Shown in pieces: positions 1 to 5,614 of a stretch of DNA of 6,699 bases. The translations under genes and the position numbers were made by a program. The notes under the pieces were generated by a model. The model saw only the letters and a program-made list of their open reading frames with translations. It was not told the DNA's origin and made no database searches. How positions within the stretch are numbered: the first letter of the stretch is position 1; each line of letters starts with the position of its first letter. This stretch comes from an uncultured Pseudorhodoferax sp. Lineage in GTDB: Bacteria > Pseudomonadota > Gammaproteobacteria > Burkholderiales > Burkholderiaceae. The stretch is from the NCBI GenBank assembly GCA_913776795.1, contig CAJYRH010000390.1, positions 1-6,699 on the forward strand. Direction: 5' to 3'.

Positions 1-344
1 CGGTGCGTTCGCTGCAGGTGCATCCGGGTGAACTCACGACCGTGATGTACGAATTCCAGAACGTTCAGAACCACCGCATGGCCGCCCAGGCCATTCCCAG
101 CTATGCGCCGCGTCAGGCTGCGGCGCATTTCAACAAGCTGGAGTGCTTCTGCTTCACGCAATACACGCTGGATGCGGGGGAGAAGAAGGAATGGCCGGTG
201 GCCTTCATCATCGACCCCAAGTTGTCCAAGGACGTCACCACGATCACGCTGTCGTACACCTTTTTCGAGGTGGGCGGCAAGACGCCGCCAGCACCCGCGC
301 GTGCGGATGCGGCCGCGCAGACCAATAAAGAAACCAGGAGCTGA
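1..344 (+). CDS. ctaG: Cytochrome c oxidase assembly protein CtaG/Cox11, C-terminal part (5' truncated by window edge)
   Basis: CtaG/Cox11 is a membrane-anchored periplasmic copper chaperone that delivers Cu(I) to the CuB site of oxidase subunit I. The reading frame is open from the first full codon at position 3 to a TGA at 342-344, giving 113 visible residues. The GTG at position 3 is an internal valine and not a start, because Cox11 proteins are close to 200 residues and the N-terminal membrane anchor is missing here. Visible family hallmarks are the immunoglobulin-like beta domain, the AIPSYAP stretch (residues 30-36 of the visible part) and the Cu(I)-binding ECFCFTQ motif (47-53), with cysteines at 48 and 50. 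Then come the conserved DP and TLSYTFFEV segments. The last ~20 residues form an Ala/Pro-rich polar tail with no recognisable motif. The stop lies 1 nt before the coxC start, so the two genes are almost certainly co-transcribed. Identity is secure; the true start lies outside the window. Confidence 0.95.
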   Translation, partial: VRSLQVHPGELTTVMYEFQNVQNHRMAAQAIPSYAPRQAAAHFNKLECFCFTQYTLDAGEKKEWPVAFIIDPKLSKDVTTITLSYTFFEVGGKTPPAPARADAAAQTNKETRS

Positions 345-345
345 G

Positions 346-1227
346 ATGAGTGCCACGACCCACGGATCCACGCCGTACTACTTCGTTCCAGGGCCATCGC
401 GGCATCCGATCATGGCCGCGATCGGCCTGTTCTTCGTGATCCTCGGCGCAGGCCAGTGGATCAACGGTCATGACTGGGGCAAGTGGTCGTTGGCTTTCGG
501 CCTGCTGTTCTGGTGGGTGGTGCTGTACCAGTGGTTCCGCGACGCGGTCGCCGAGAGCGAGGGAGGCCTGTATGGCCGCAAGATCGACCTCTCGTTCCGT
601 TGGAGCATGAGCTGGTTCATCTTCTCCGAGGTCATGTTCTTCGGCGCCTTCTTCACGGCCCTGTGGTGGATGCGCGTGCACTCCGTGCCGGTGCTCGGCA
701 GCCTGGACAACGCACTACTGTGGCCCGACTTCAAGGCGGTCTGGCCCAGCATGGCGGCCGGCGTGACGGGATCGCCAGCCAACATTGTCGAGCCCTTCCA
801 GGCCATGACGCCGTTCTGGCTGCCGACCATCAACACCGCGCTGCTGCTGACCTCGGGCGTGACGTTGACGATCGCCCACCACGCGCTGCAGCACGGCGAG
901 CGTGCCAAGACCATCACCTGGATGTGGGCCACCGTGATCCTGGGCATCGTGTTCCTGTGCGTGCAAGGCTACGAGTACGTGCACGCCTACCGCGACCTGA
1001 ACCTGAAGCTGAACTCGGGCCCCTACGGTTCGACCTTCTTCATGCTGACCGGCTTCCACGGCTTCCACGTGCTGGTTGGCATGCTGATGCTGTTGTTCAT
1101 CACGCTGCGCCTCATGAAGGGCCACTTCACCAAGGAGCGCCACTTTGGCTTCGAAGGTGCTGCCTGGTACTGGCACTTCGTGGACGTGGTCTGGCTGGGC
1201 CTCTACGTGCTGGTGTATTGGCTTTGA
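346..1227 (+). CDS. coxC: Cytochrome c oxidase subunit III
   Basis: This is subunit III (CoxC/CtaE) of the aa3-type heme-copper oxidase, an inner-membrane core subunit without redox centres that stabilises subunit I and its proton uptake. The product is 293 residues. The frame is open upstream to about position 103, but the ATG at 346 is chosen because AGGAG (336-340) sits 5 nt before it and because MSATTHG...YYFVPGPSRHP is a family-like N-terminus. About seven hydrophobic segments are visible. Hallmarks are FIFSEVMFFGAFF (91-103) with the conserved membrane glutamate E95, the IAHHAL segment (176-181), the FHGFHVLVG signature (237-245) and WYWHFVDVVWL near the C-terminus (274-284). Length is slightly above the ~260-residue minimal family size, because of a loop of about 40 residues (113-152) before the third hydrophobic segment. 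The gene is the last of its transcription unit, followed 20 nt later by a strong terminator hairpin. No defects are seen. Confidence 0.97.
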   Translation: MSATTHGSTPYYFVPGPSRHPIMAAIGLFFVILGAGQWINGHDWGKWSLAFGLLFWWVVLYQWFRDAVAESEGGLYGRKIDLSFRWSMSWFIFSEVMFFGAFFTALWWMRVHSVPVLGSLDNALLWPDFKAVWPSMAAGVTGSPANIVEPFQAMTPFWLPTINTALLLTSGVTLTIAHHALQHGERAKTITWMWATVILGIVFLCVQGYEYVHAYRDLNLKLNSGPYGSTFFMLTGFHGFHVLVGMLMLLFITLRLMKGHFTKERHFGFEGAAWYWHFVDVVWLGLYVLVYWL

Positions 1228-1247
1228 GGCGACCAAGCCTCGCAACC

Positions 1248-1273
1248 AAAGGGCCGCGCAGCGGCCCTTTTCC
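1248..1273 (+). terminator. Rho-independent terminator after coxC, shared with the convergent twin-TM gene
   Basis: A perfect 10-bp inverted repeat, AAAGGGCCGC (1248-1257) and GCGGCCCTTT (1261-1270), is separated by the 3-nt loop GCA. On the + strand it is followed directly by a T/C-rich run (TTTTCC, then further T-rich sequence to about 1292). It begins 20 nt after the coxC stop and ends 20 nt before the stop of the minus-strand gene at 1291, so it lies between two convergent genes. The + strand side has the better T tract; on the minus strand only a short TTTGG follows the stem, so termination there is probably weaker. The hairpin is seen directly; its activity is inferred. Confidence 0.82.
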
Positions 1274-1290
1274 TTTTCCCTTTGCTTCCT

Positions 1291-1518
1291 CTACTTGCCG
1301 GCCGGGATGCCGGTCGGGTGCAGATAGCCCAGTTTCCAGCCGATGAGGATGCACAGGAACAGCAGGATGGACAGCCCCACGCGCACCGCGAGCGCGCGGG
1401 CCATGTGGTTGGGGCGGCTCTTGCCGTCGGCATCCTGCCCGCCGCGCAGCATGAAGTACAGGGCGGCGCCCAGGCTGCCGATGATGGCGATGAAGGCAAC
1501 CAGTGCGAAATAGCTCAT
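1291..1518 (-). CDS. Small twin-transmembrane protein (DUF2909-like)
   Basis: The product is 75 residues with two hydrophobic helices (about residues 3-24 and 44-64). They are joined by a polar, charged linker of about 19 residues (RGGQDADGKSRPNHMARA), with a short C-terminal tail LHPTGIPAGK. This two-helix pattern, with the AxRVGLSxLLFxxxxIGW second helix, matches my memory of the DUF2909 'twin transmembrane' family, whose members are often found beside cytochrome oxidase genes in beta- and gammaproteobacteria. The biochemical role is unknown; context suggests a part in oxidase assembly or stability, which is inference. The ATG at 1518 has no convincing Shine-Dalgarno, only CCGGGG immediately before it. 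It is the only gene on the minus strand. Its 3' end faces the coxC terminator, and its first 16 nt overlap the SURF1 start, so its promoter must lie within SURF1 coding sequence. The coherent membrane topology and known neighbourhood argue against a shadow ORF. Confidence 0.8.
   Translation of the reverse strand: MSYFALVAFIAIIGSLGAALYFMLRGGQDADGKSRPNHMARALAVRVGLSILLFLCILIGWKLGYLHPTGIPAGK
1492..1496 (+). promoter_or_regulatory. Shine-Dalgarno supporting the SURF1 GTG start
   Basis: GAAGG lies 6 nt upstream of the GTG at 1503, the normal spacing. It supports starting SURF1 at 1503 rather than at the later in-frame TTG/GTG codons (1560, 1563, 1569), which would remove the basic N-terminal residues before the first membrane helix. 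The site lies inside the minus-strand twin-TM gene. Confidence 0.5.
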
Positions 1519-2267
1519 CCCCGGATTATCCGGCGCGGCGGTTCGGGCTGCGGTTTTGGTTGGTGACCGTGACAGCGTTGGTGGGCATTGCCGTGACGGC
1601 CTCGCTGGGGCGCTGGCAGTTGTCGCGCGCGGCCGAAAAGGAGGGCTTGCAGTCCTCCATCGAGTCGCAGGGCAGGCTCCCGGCGCTTGACGCGCAGGCC
1701 ATGCTCGGTGCGACCGACCCGCTGGCGCTGCTGCACCGGCCCGTGCGGCTGCGCGGCCTGTGGCTCGCCGAGCGCACCGTGTTCCTGGACAACCGGCAGA
1801 TGCGCGGGCAGCCAGGCTTCTATGTTCTGACCCCGCTGGCGCTGGAAGGCAGTTCTACCGTCGTGATGGTGCAGCGCGGCTGGGTACAGCGCAATTTCGT
1901 CGACCGCACAGCGCTGCCCAAGATCCCCACGCCGGCCGGTTTGGTGGACGTCGAAGGCCTGGTCGTCCCCGCGCCGTCGAGGCTTTACGAGTTTGCCGGA
2001 GAGGACAAAGGCACGATCCGGCAGAATCTGGAGCTTGGCGCCTTCGCCCAGGAGACCGGCCTGCCGCTGTGGCAGCAGTCGGTCCAGCAGACGGGCGAGG
2101 ATGGTGCAGGGCTGCTTCGTGAGTGGCCTGTGCCCAGGACGGGTGTCGAGAAGCACTACGGTTATGCCTTCCAGTGGTTCGGGCTCAGCGCCCTGCTGAC
2201 GGGTCTTTATGTCTGGTTCCAATTTGTCCGACGTTCCGCCGTTCGGCGCTCCGCCCGCCGTGGCTGA
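1503..2267 (+). CDS. SURF1 family cytochrome oxidase assembly protein
   Basis: SURF1/Shy1 proteins help load heme A into subunit I of aa3 oxidases. The product is 254 residues with the family's two-helix layout: an N-terminal membrane helix (about 17-35), a large periplasmic domain and a C-terminal helix (about 221-241). Hallmarks in order are LGRWQLSRAAEKE (35-47), FLDNRQMRGQPGFYVLTPL (94-112), VMVQRGWV (121-128), RLYEFAGE (160-167) and KHYGYAFQWFGL (217-228), the last being the signature before the second helix. The GTG start at 1503 is chosen from a GAAGG at proper distance and the Arg-rich stretch RRFGLRFW before helix one; it is less certain than the rest. The basic tail [14 protein letters not shown] is encoded where the gene overlaps the next ORF. 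It probably heads the assembly operon that continues through ctaA, ctaB and SCO. No clear promoter was found, and the upstream 230 nt are occupied by the opposing twin-TM gene. Confidence 0.93.
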   Translation: MRNSSSPDYPARRFGLRFWLVTVTALVGIAVTASLGRWQLSRAAEKEGLQSSIESQGRLPALDAQAMLGATDPLALLHRPVRLRGLWLAERTVFLDNRQMRGQPGFYVLTPLALEGSSTVVMVQRGWVQRNFVDRTALPKIPTPAGLVDVEGLVVPAPSRLYEFAGEDKGTIRQNLELGAFAQETGLPLWQQSVQQTGEDGAGLLREWPVPRTGVEKHYGYAFQWFGLSALLTGLYVWFQFVRRSAVRRSARRG

Positions 2268-2937
2268 AGCCGATCAACCGCTGGGCCTGACGGTCCACTC
2301 GCTGCCGTCGCCGGCCGAGGCCGCGGGCGGGACGGCACAGCGCACGCGCAGCGGGCGGCTGAAGATGCTGCTGGTGGTGCTGATTTGCGCCGCCCCCGTG
2401 ATCGCCTCGTACTTCACCTACTACGTGGTCCGGCCCGAAGGACGCAGTGTTTTCGGCGAACTCATCGATCCGCAGCGGCCTCTGCCCGAGCTGGCGGCCC
2501 AGACGCTGGATGGTCAGCCCGTGCGCCTGCCCAGTCTGAAGGGCCAGTGGCTGCTCGTCAGTGTGGCCGGTGGCGATTGCGATGCGGCCTGTGAACGCAA
2601 CCTGTACCTGCAGCGTCAGCTACGCGAAAGCCTGGGCAAGGAGAAGGACCGCGTCGACTGGGTCTGGCTGGTCGACGACGGCGCGCCGGTGCGCGAGGCG
2701 CTGCGGCCGGCCTTGGCGAGCGCGACCGTGCTGCGCGTGGACCCGGCCGGCCTGGCCCAGTGGCTGATGCCGGCGGCCGGCCAGCCCCTGGCGGCCCATC
2801 TGTACATCGTCGACCCCATCGGCAACTGGATGATGCGTCTGCCGCCCGCGCTGGACGCGGCCGGCGCTGCCAAGGCCAAGCGCGACATCGAGCGCCTGCT
2901 GCGCGCCTCCAGTTCCTGGGACAACGCGGGCCGCTGA
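2209..2937 (+). CDS. Membrane-anchored SCO/thioredoxin-like protein of unknown function, with CxxxC
   Basis: I recall no characterised function for this 242-residue protein; similar uncharacterised proteins occupy this slot, between SURF1 and COX15, in relatives. The N-terminus is a polar cytoplasmic region of about 50 residues. One membrane helix (53-73) follows, then a periplasmic domain that aligns by eye with the SCO protein encoded at 5014-5604. Without gaps, [14 protein letters not shown] (101-114) leads to a CxxxC, CDAAC (124-128), at the same distance from the KG/RG step as in SCO. Near the end, LYIVDPIGN (198-206) matches SCO SYVYDTQGR. The prolines of the SCO motif CPxxCP are missing, as is DPERDTP, and the ligand-column histidine is replaced by L194, although H197 lies three residues away. 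A copper- or thiol-related role in oxidase maturation is inference. The start is uncertain: ATG 2209 overlaps SURF1 by 59 nt, GTG 2260 is an alternative, and ATG 2365 would cut conserved-looking sequence. ctaA follows after 2 nt. Confidence 0.85.
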   Translation: MSGSNLSDVPPFGAPPAVAEADQPLGLTVHSLPSPAEAAGGTAQRTRSGRLKMLLVVLICAAPVIASYFTYYVVRPEGRSVFGELIDPQRPLPELAAQTLDGQPVRLPSLKGQWLLVSVAGGDCDAACERNLYLQRQLRESLGKEKDRVDWVWLVDDGAPVREALRPALASATVLRVDPAGLAQWLMPAAGQPLAAHLYIVDPIGNWMMRLPPALDAAGAAKAKRDIERLLRASSSWDNAGR

Positions 2938-2939
2938 CG

Positions 2940-4103
2940 ATGGATCTCGCCGCGTACGACTGGTCGCCGATGGCCCGCATGATGCTGATGGGGGTTGTGC
3001 TCGCACTCGGGCCGCTGGCCTGGGTCGCCATGCGCAACCGGGGCGCCTCGCCCGCCCGGCGGCGCCGCGCGCTGACCCTGCTGACCCTGTTCCTGACCTT
3101 CGATCTCGTGCTGTTCGGTGCGTTCACCCGGTTGACCGATTCCGGGCTGGGCTGCCCGGACTGGCCCGGCTGCTATGGCAAGGCCAGCCCGATCGGCGCC
3201 CGTGCGGAAATCTCTGCAGCACAAACGGCAATGCCGACCGGCCCGGTGACCCACACGAAGGCCTGGATCGAGATGGTCCACCGTTATCTCGCGACTGCGG
3301 TGGGCGTGCTCATCCTGACGCTGGCCACCGTGAGCTGGGCGGCGTGGCGCCAGCGCCCGCGCGATCCGGACGCCATCCATCCGGGCTGGCCGACACTGAC
3401 GCTGGCCTGGGTCTGCCTGCAAGGTGCCTTCGGGGCATGGACCGTCACGCTCAAGCTGTTCCCGGCCATCGTCGTGCTGCACCTGCTTGGTGGGTTGGCG
3501 CTGCTGGCGCTGCTGTGCGCCCAGGTCGTTCGCGATGCACGCCGCACCGGTGCCCTCCAGCCGACGACCCTGCGGCCGGGTTCGCGCGCCCTGCTATGGG
3601 CCACGGCGGTGCTGTTGCTGGTCCAGGTCGCGCTGGGCGGCTGGGTCAGCACCAACTACGCCGTGTTGGCATGCAGCGACTTCCCGACCTGTCAGGGCAG
3701 CTGGTGGCCAGCCATGGATTTCGACCAGGCCTTCCAGGTCTGGCGTCCGCTGGGCCGGCTGGCCGATGGCAGCCACATCGCCTTCCCGGCGCTTACGGCC
3801 ATCCATTACGCGCACCGCATTGCAGCCTATGCCGTTCTGGCCGTGCTGGCCTGCCTGGCCTGGCATCTTTGGCGCATGCCGGGCCTTCGGCGGCCGGCAG
3901 GCTGGCTGGCGGTGCTGGCCGCTTGGCAATTCGGCACCGGACTGTCCAACGTGGTGCTGGACTGGCCGCTGGTGGCTGCCGTGTCGCATACCGGAGGCGC
4001 GGCCGGCCTGGTCGTGGTGCTGACCTGGCTGCTGTGCGTCACGGACGGCGTGCCGGCAGCGGCCGCGGCCAGGGGCCCACACGCGCTGGAGGCCGCACGA
4101 TGA
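2940..4103 (+). CDS. ctaA: Heme A synthase (COX15/CtaA)
   Basis: This inner-membrane enzyme oxidises the C8 methyl of heme O to a formyl group, giving heme A for aa3 oxidases. The product is 387 residues. Two pseudo-symmetric four-helix halves are visible, preceded by an extra N-terminal helix (about 13-31) and the basic patch [13 protein letters not shown]. The first half has [14 protein letters not shown] with a cysteine pair, C72 and C78, then EMVHRYLA (E111, H114) and VVLHLLGG (H181). The second half has [14 protein letters not shown] with C245 and C251, then [10 protein letters not shown] (H289, H292) and VSHTGGAAG (H350). The histidines are the expected heme ligands. Both loop cysteine pairs with five intervening residues are kept, and E111 fits the catalytic glutamate position. 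The ATG at 2940 is 2 nt after the previous stop, with only a weak Shine-Dalgarno, so translational coupling is likely. The TGA stop overlaps the ctaB start in ATGA. The frame is open further upstream, but that part is a shadow of the previous gene. Confidence 0.95.
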   Translation: MDLAAYDWSPMARMMLMGVVLALGPLAWVAMRNRGASPARRRRALTLLTLFLTFDLVLFGAFTRLTDSGLGCPDWPGCYGKASPIGARAEISAAQTAMPTGPVTHTKAWIEMVHRYLATAVGVLILTLATVSWAAWRQRPRDPDAIHPGWPTLTLAWVCLQGAFGAWTVTLKLFPAIVVLHLLGGLALLALLCAQVVRDARRTGALQPTTLRPGSRALLWATAVLLLVQVALGGWVSTNYAVLACSDFPTCQGSWWPAMDFDQAFQVWRPLGRLADGSHIAFPALTAIHYAHRIAAYAVLAVLACLAWHLWRMPGLRRPAGWLAVLAAWQFGTGLSNVVLDWPLVAAVSHTGGAAGLVVVLTWLLCVTDGVPAAAAARGPHALEAAR

Positions 4104-5011
4104 GCGCCGTCGACCCGCGTGCGGCCGTGGCCGCGCCCAGCATGTCGCGTTTCCAGCAGTTCTACGTGCTGACCAAGCCGCGGGTGGTGCAGCTGATCGT
4201 GTTCTGCGCGCTGATCGGCATGGTGCTGGCGGTGCCAGGCCTGCCGTCGGCGGCCGAACTGCGCCAGATGGTGGTGGCCTGTGTGGGCATCTGGCTCGTT
4301 GCCGGTGCGGCCGCGGCCTTCAACTGCCTCGTGGAGAAGGGCATCGATGCGCGCATGAAGCGCACTGCCTGGCGGCCGACTGCCAAGAATGAACTCGGCG
4401 ACGGACAGACGCTGCTGTTCTCCGCGCTGCTGTGCCTGGGCGGCTCGGTGCTGCTGTACTTCAGCGTGAACGCGCTGACCATGTGGCTCACGCTGGCGAC
4501 CTTCGTGGGCTATGCCGTCGTCTACACCGTGATCCTCAAGCCGCTGACACCGCAGAACATCGTCATCGGCGGGGCTTCGGGGGCCATGCCGCCGGTGTTG
4601 GGTTGGGCCGCGATGACGGGCGGTGTGGGCCCTGAGGCGCTGATCCTGTTCCTGATCATCTTCCTGTGGACGCCTCCGCACTTCTGGGCGCTTGCCCTGT
4701 ACCGTGTGGAGGACTACCGCAAGTCCGGGCTGCCCATGCTGCCCGTGACCCACGGCAATGCGTTCACCCGCCTGCAGGTCCTGCTCTACACGCTGATCCT
4801 GTTCGCGGCTTGCCTTCTGCCCTTTGTGTACGGCATGAGCTCCTGGCTGTACCTGGCCGTGGCGGTGGGGCTCAGCATCGGTTTCTGTGCCTATGGTTTC
4901 ATGCTCTGGCGCTCGTACTCCGACGCGCTGGCACGCAAGACTTTCCGTTTCTCGCTGGTCCACTTGAGCGCCCTGTTTGCGGCGCTGTTGCTGGACCACT
5001 ACCTGCTGTGA
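4100..5011 (+). CDS. ctaB: Protoheme IX farnesyltransferase (heme O synthase)
   Basis: CtaB (CyoE/COX10) is a UbiA-superfamily membrane prenyltransferase that transfers farnesyl from farnesyl diphosphate to heme B, giving heme O, the substrate of the CtaA encoded just upstream. The product is 303 residues with about nine hydrophobic segments. Hallmarks are [12 protein letters not shown] (21-32) and the first metal/diphosphate motif [15 protein letters not shown] (75-89; N75, E79, D83), followed by RP. Next come [13 protein letters not shown] (157-169), [11 protein letters not shown] (189-199) and the second acidic motif [16 protein letters not shown] (201-216). Glutamate at the second position of the first motif is usual for heme O synthases. 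The ATG at 4100 overlaps the ctaA stop as ATGA, a classic coupling arrangement; GGAGG (4088-4092) lies 7 nt upstream. An alternative ATG at 4142 (residue 15) would still keep the conserved domain. The SCO gene follows after 2 nt. Confidence 0.97.
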   Translation: MSAVDPRAAVAAPSMSRFQQFYVLTKPRVVQLIVFCALIGMVLAVPGLPSAAELRQMVVACVGIWLVAGAAAAFNCLVEKGIDARMKRTAWRPTAKNELGDGQTLLFSALLCLGGSVLLYFSVNALTMWLTLATFVGYAVVYTVILKPLTPQNIVIGGASGAMPPVLGWAAMTGGVGPEALILFLIIFLWTPPHFWALALYRVEDYRKSGLPMLPVTHGNAFTRLQVLLYTLILFAACLLPFVYGMSSWLYLAVAVGLSIGFCAYGFMLWRSYSDALARKTFRFSLVHLSALFAALLLDHYLL

Positions 5012-5013
5012 AC

Positions 5014-5604
5014 ATGCTTCGACGACGCTCTCTGATCGCGCTGGCCGCCGCTGGCTGCCTGGCCGCCTGCTCCGACGCCAAGCCCAGTTTTGCGGCAGTG
5101 GACATCACGGGCGCTGACTACGCCAAGGATTTCCGCCTGGCCGACCACAACGGCCAGCAGCGCAGCCTGCAGGACTTCCGAGGCAAGGTGGTGGTGGTGT
5201 TCTTCGGTTTTGCCCAATGCCCCGATGTCTGCCCGACCTCCATGGCCGAGCTCGCGCAGGTCAAGCAGTCGCTTGGCGCGGATGGCGACAAGCTGCAGGG
5301 CCTGTTCGTGACCGTGGATCCCGAGCGCGACACCCCGGAGGTGTTGAAGGCCTACATGGCCAACTTCGACCCCAGCTTTCTGGCGTTGCGCGCTTCTCCC
5401 GAGGACCTGGCCGCTCTGGCCAAGGACTTCAAGGTGTACTACAAGAAGGTCGAAGGCAAGACGCCGACCAGCTACACGATGGACCATTCCGCCGGGAGCT
5501 ACGTCTACGACACGCAGGGGCGGCTGCGGCTGTACGTGCGCTATGGCTCGGGCGCGGAGGCATTGCTGGCCGACGTGCGGCAGTTGCTCAAGCAGGCGGG
5601 TTGA
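5014..5604 (+). CDS. SCO1/SenC/PrrC family copper chaperone, predicted lipoprotein
   Basis: SCO proteins are membrane-tethered periplasmic thioredoxin-fold proteins that bind copper and help mature the CuA site of oxidase subunit II, by metal transfer or thiol reduction. The product is 196 residues. The N-terminus MLRRRSLIALAAAG is followed by a lipobox LAAC, making C19 the probable lipidated residue, so this copy is a lipoprotein rather than an uncleaved-anchor type. The fold starts at DFRLADHNGQQRSLQDFRGK (39-58) and continues into FFGFAQCPDVCPTSM with C69 and C73. VTVDPERDTPEVL (99-111) follows, then MDHSAGSYVYD (156-166) with the copper ligand H158. All three ligand residues are present. 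The ATG at 5014 is 2 nt after the ctaB stop with no strong Shine-Dalgarno, suggesting coupled translation. A beta-helix gene with its own ribosome binding site follows after 10 nt. Identity is firm; specificity for this oxidase is inferred from the operon. Confidence 0.95.
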   Translation: MLRRRSLIALAAAGCLAACSDAKPSFAAVDITGADYAKDFRLADHNGQQRSLQDFRGKVVVVFFGFAQCPDVCPTSMAELAQVKQSLGADGDKLQGLFVTVDPERDTPEVLKAYMANFDPSFLALRASPEDLAALAKDFKVYYKKVEGKTPTSYTMDHSAGSYVYDTQGRLRLYVRYGSGAEALLADVRQLLKQAG

Positions 5605-5609
5605 GAGGG
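5604..5609 (+). promoter_or_regulatory. Shine-Dalgarno fixing the GTG start of the beta-helix gene
   Basis: AGAGGG lies 5 nt upstream of the GTG at 5615 and overlaps the last base of the SCO stop codon. It is among the better ribosome binding sites in the window and supports GTG 5615 over the later in-frame ATG at 5768, which would remove the N-terminal membrane helix. Confidence 0.6.
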
Positions 5610-5614
5610 CAACG

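Noticed and set aside
103..345. Possible N-terminal extension of coxC upstream to 103
   Set aside because: The extension is Arg/Ser-rich, overlaps ctaG out of frame, and a proper AGGAG site precedes the ATG at 346, where subunit III homology begins.
2940..3035. Extra N-terminal membrane helix of CtaA before the eight-helix core
   Set aside because: It looked unusual at first, but COX15-type proteins of related betaproteobacteria, as I recall them, have the same extension, so it is probably a clade trait.
2616..3482. Minus-strand ORF of 288 codons opposite the SCO-like gene and ctaA
   Set aside because: Low-complexity Arg/Gly/Gln-rich translation, opposite two well-supported genes; a GC-rich shadow frame.
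4322..4366. Glutamate instead of aspartate in the first metal motif of CtaB (N75, E79, D83)
   Set aside because: As I know the family, heme O synthases normally carry this variant of the UbiA motif, so it is not a defect.
3827..4999. Minus-strand ORF of 390 codons opposite ctaA and ctaB
   Set aside because: The translation is rich in Gln, His, Arg and Gly with no hydrophobic pattern, typical of the antisense shadow of a membrane-protein gene. The + strand genes here are unambiguous.
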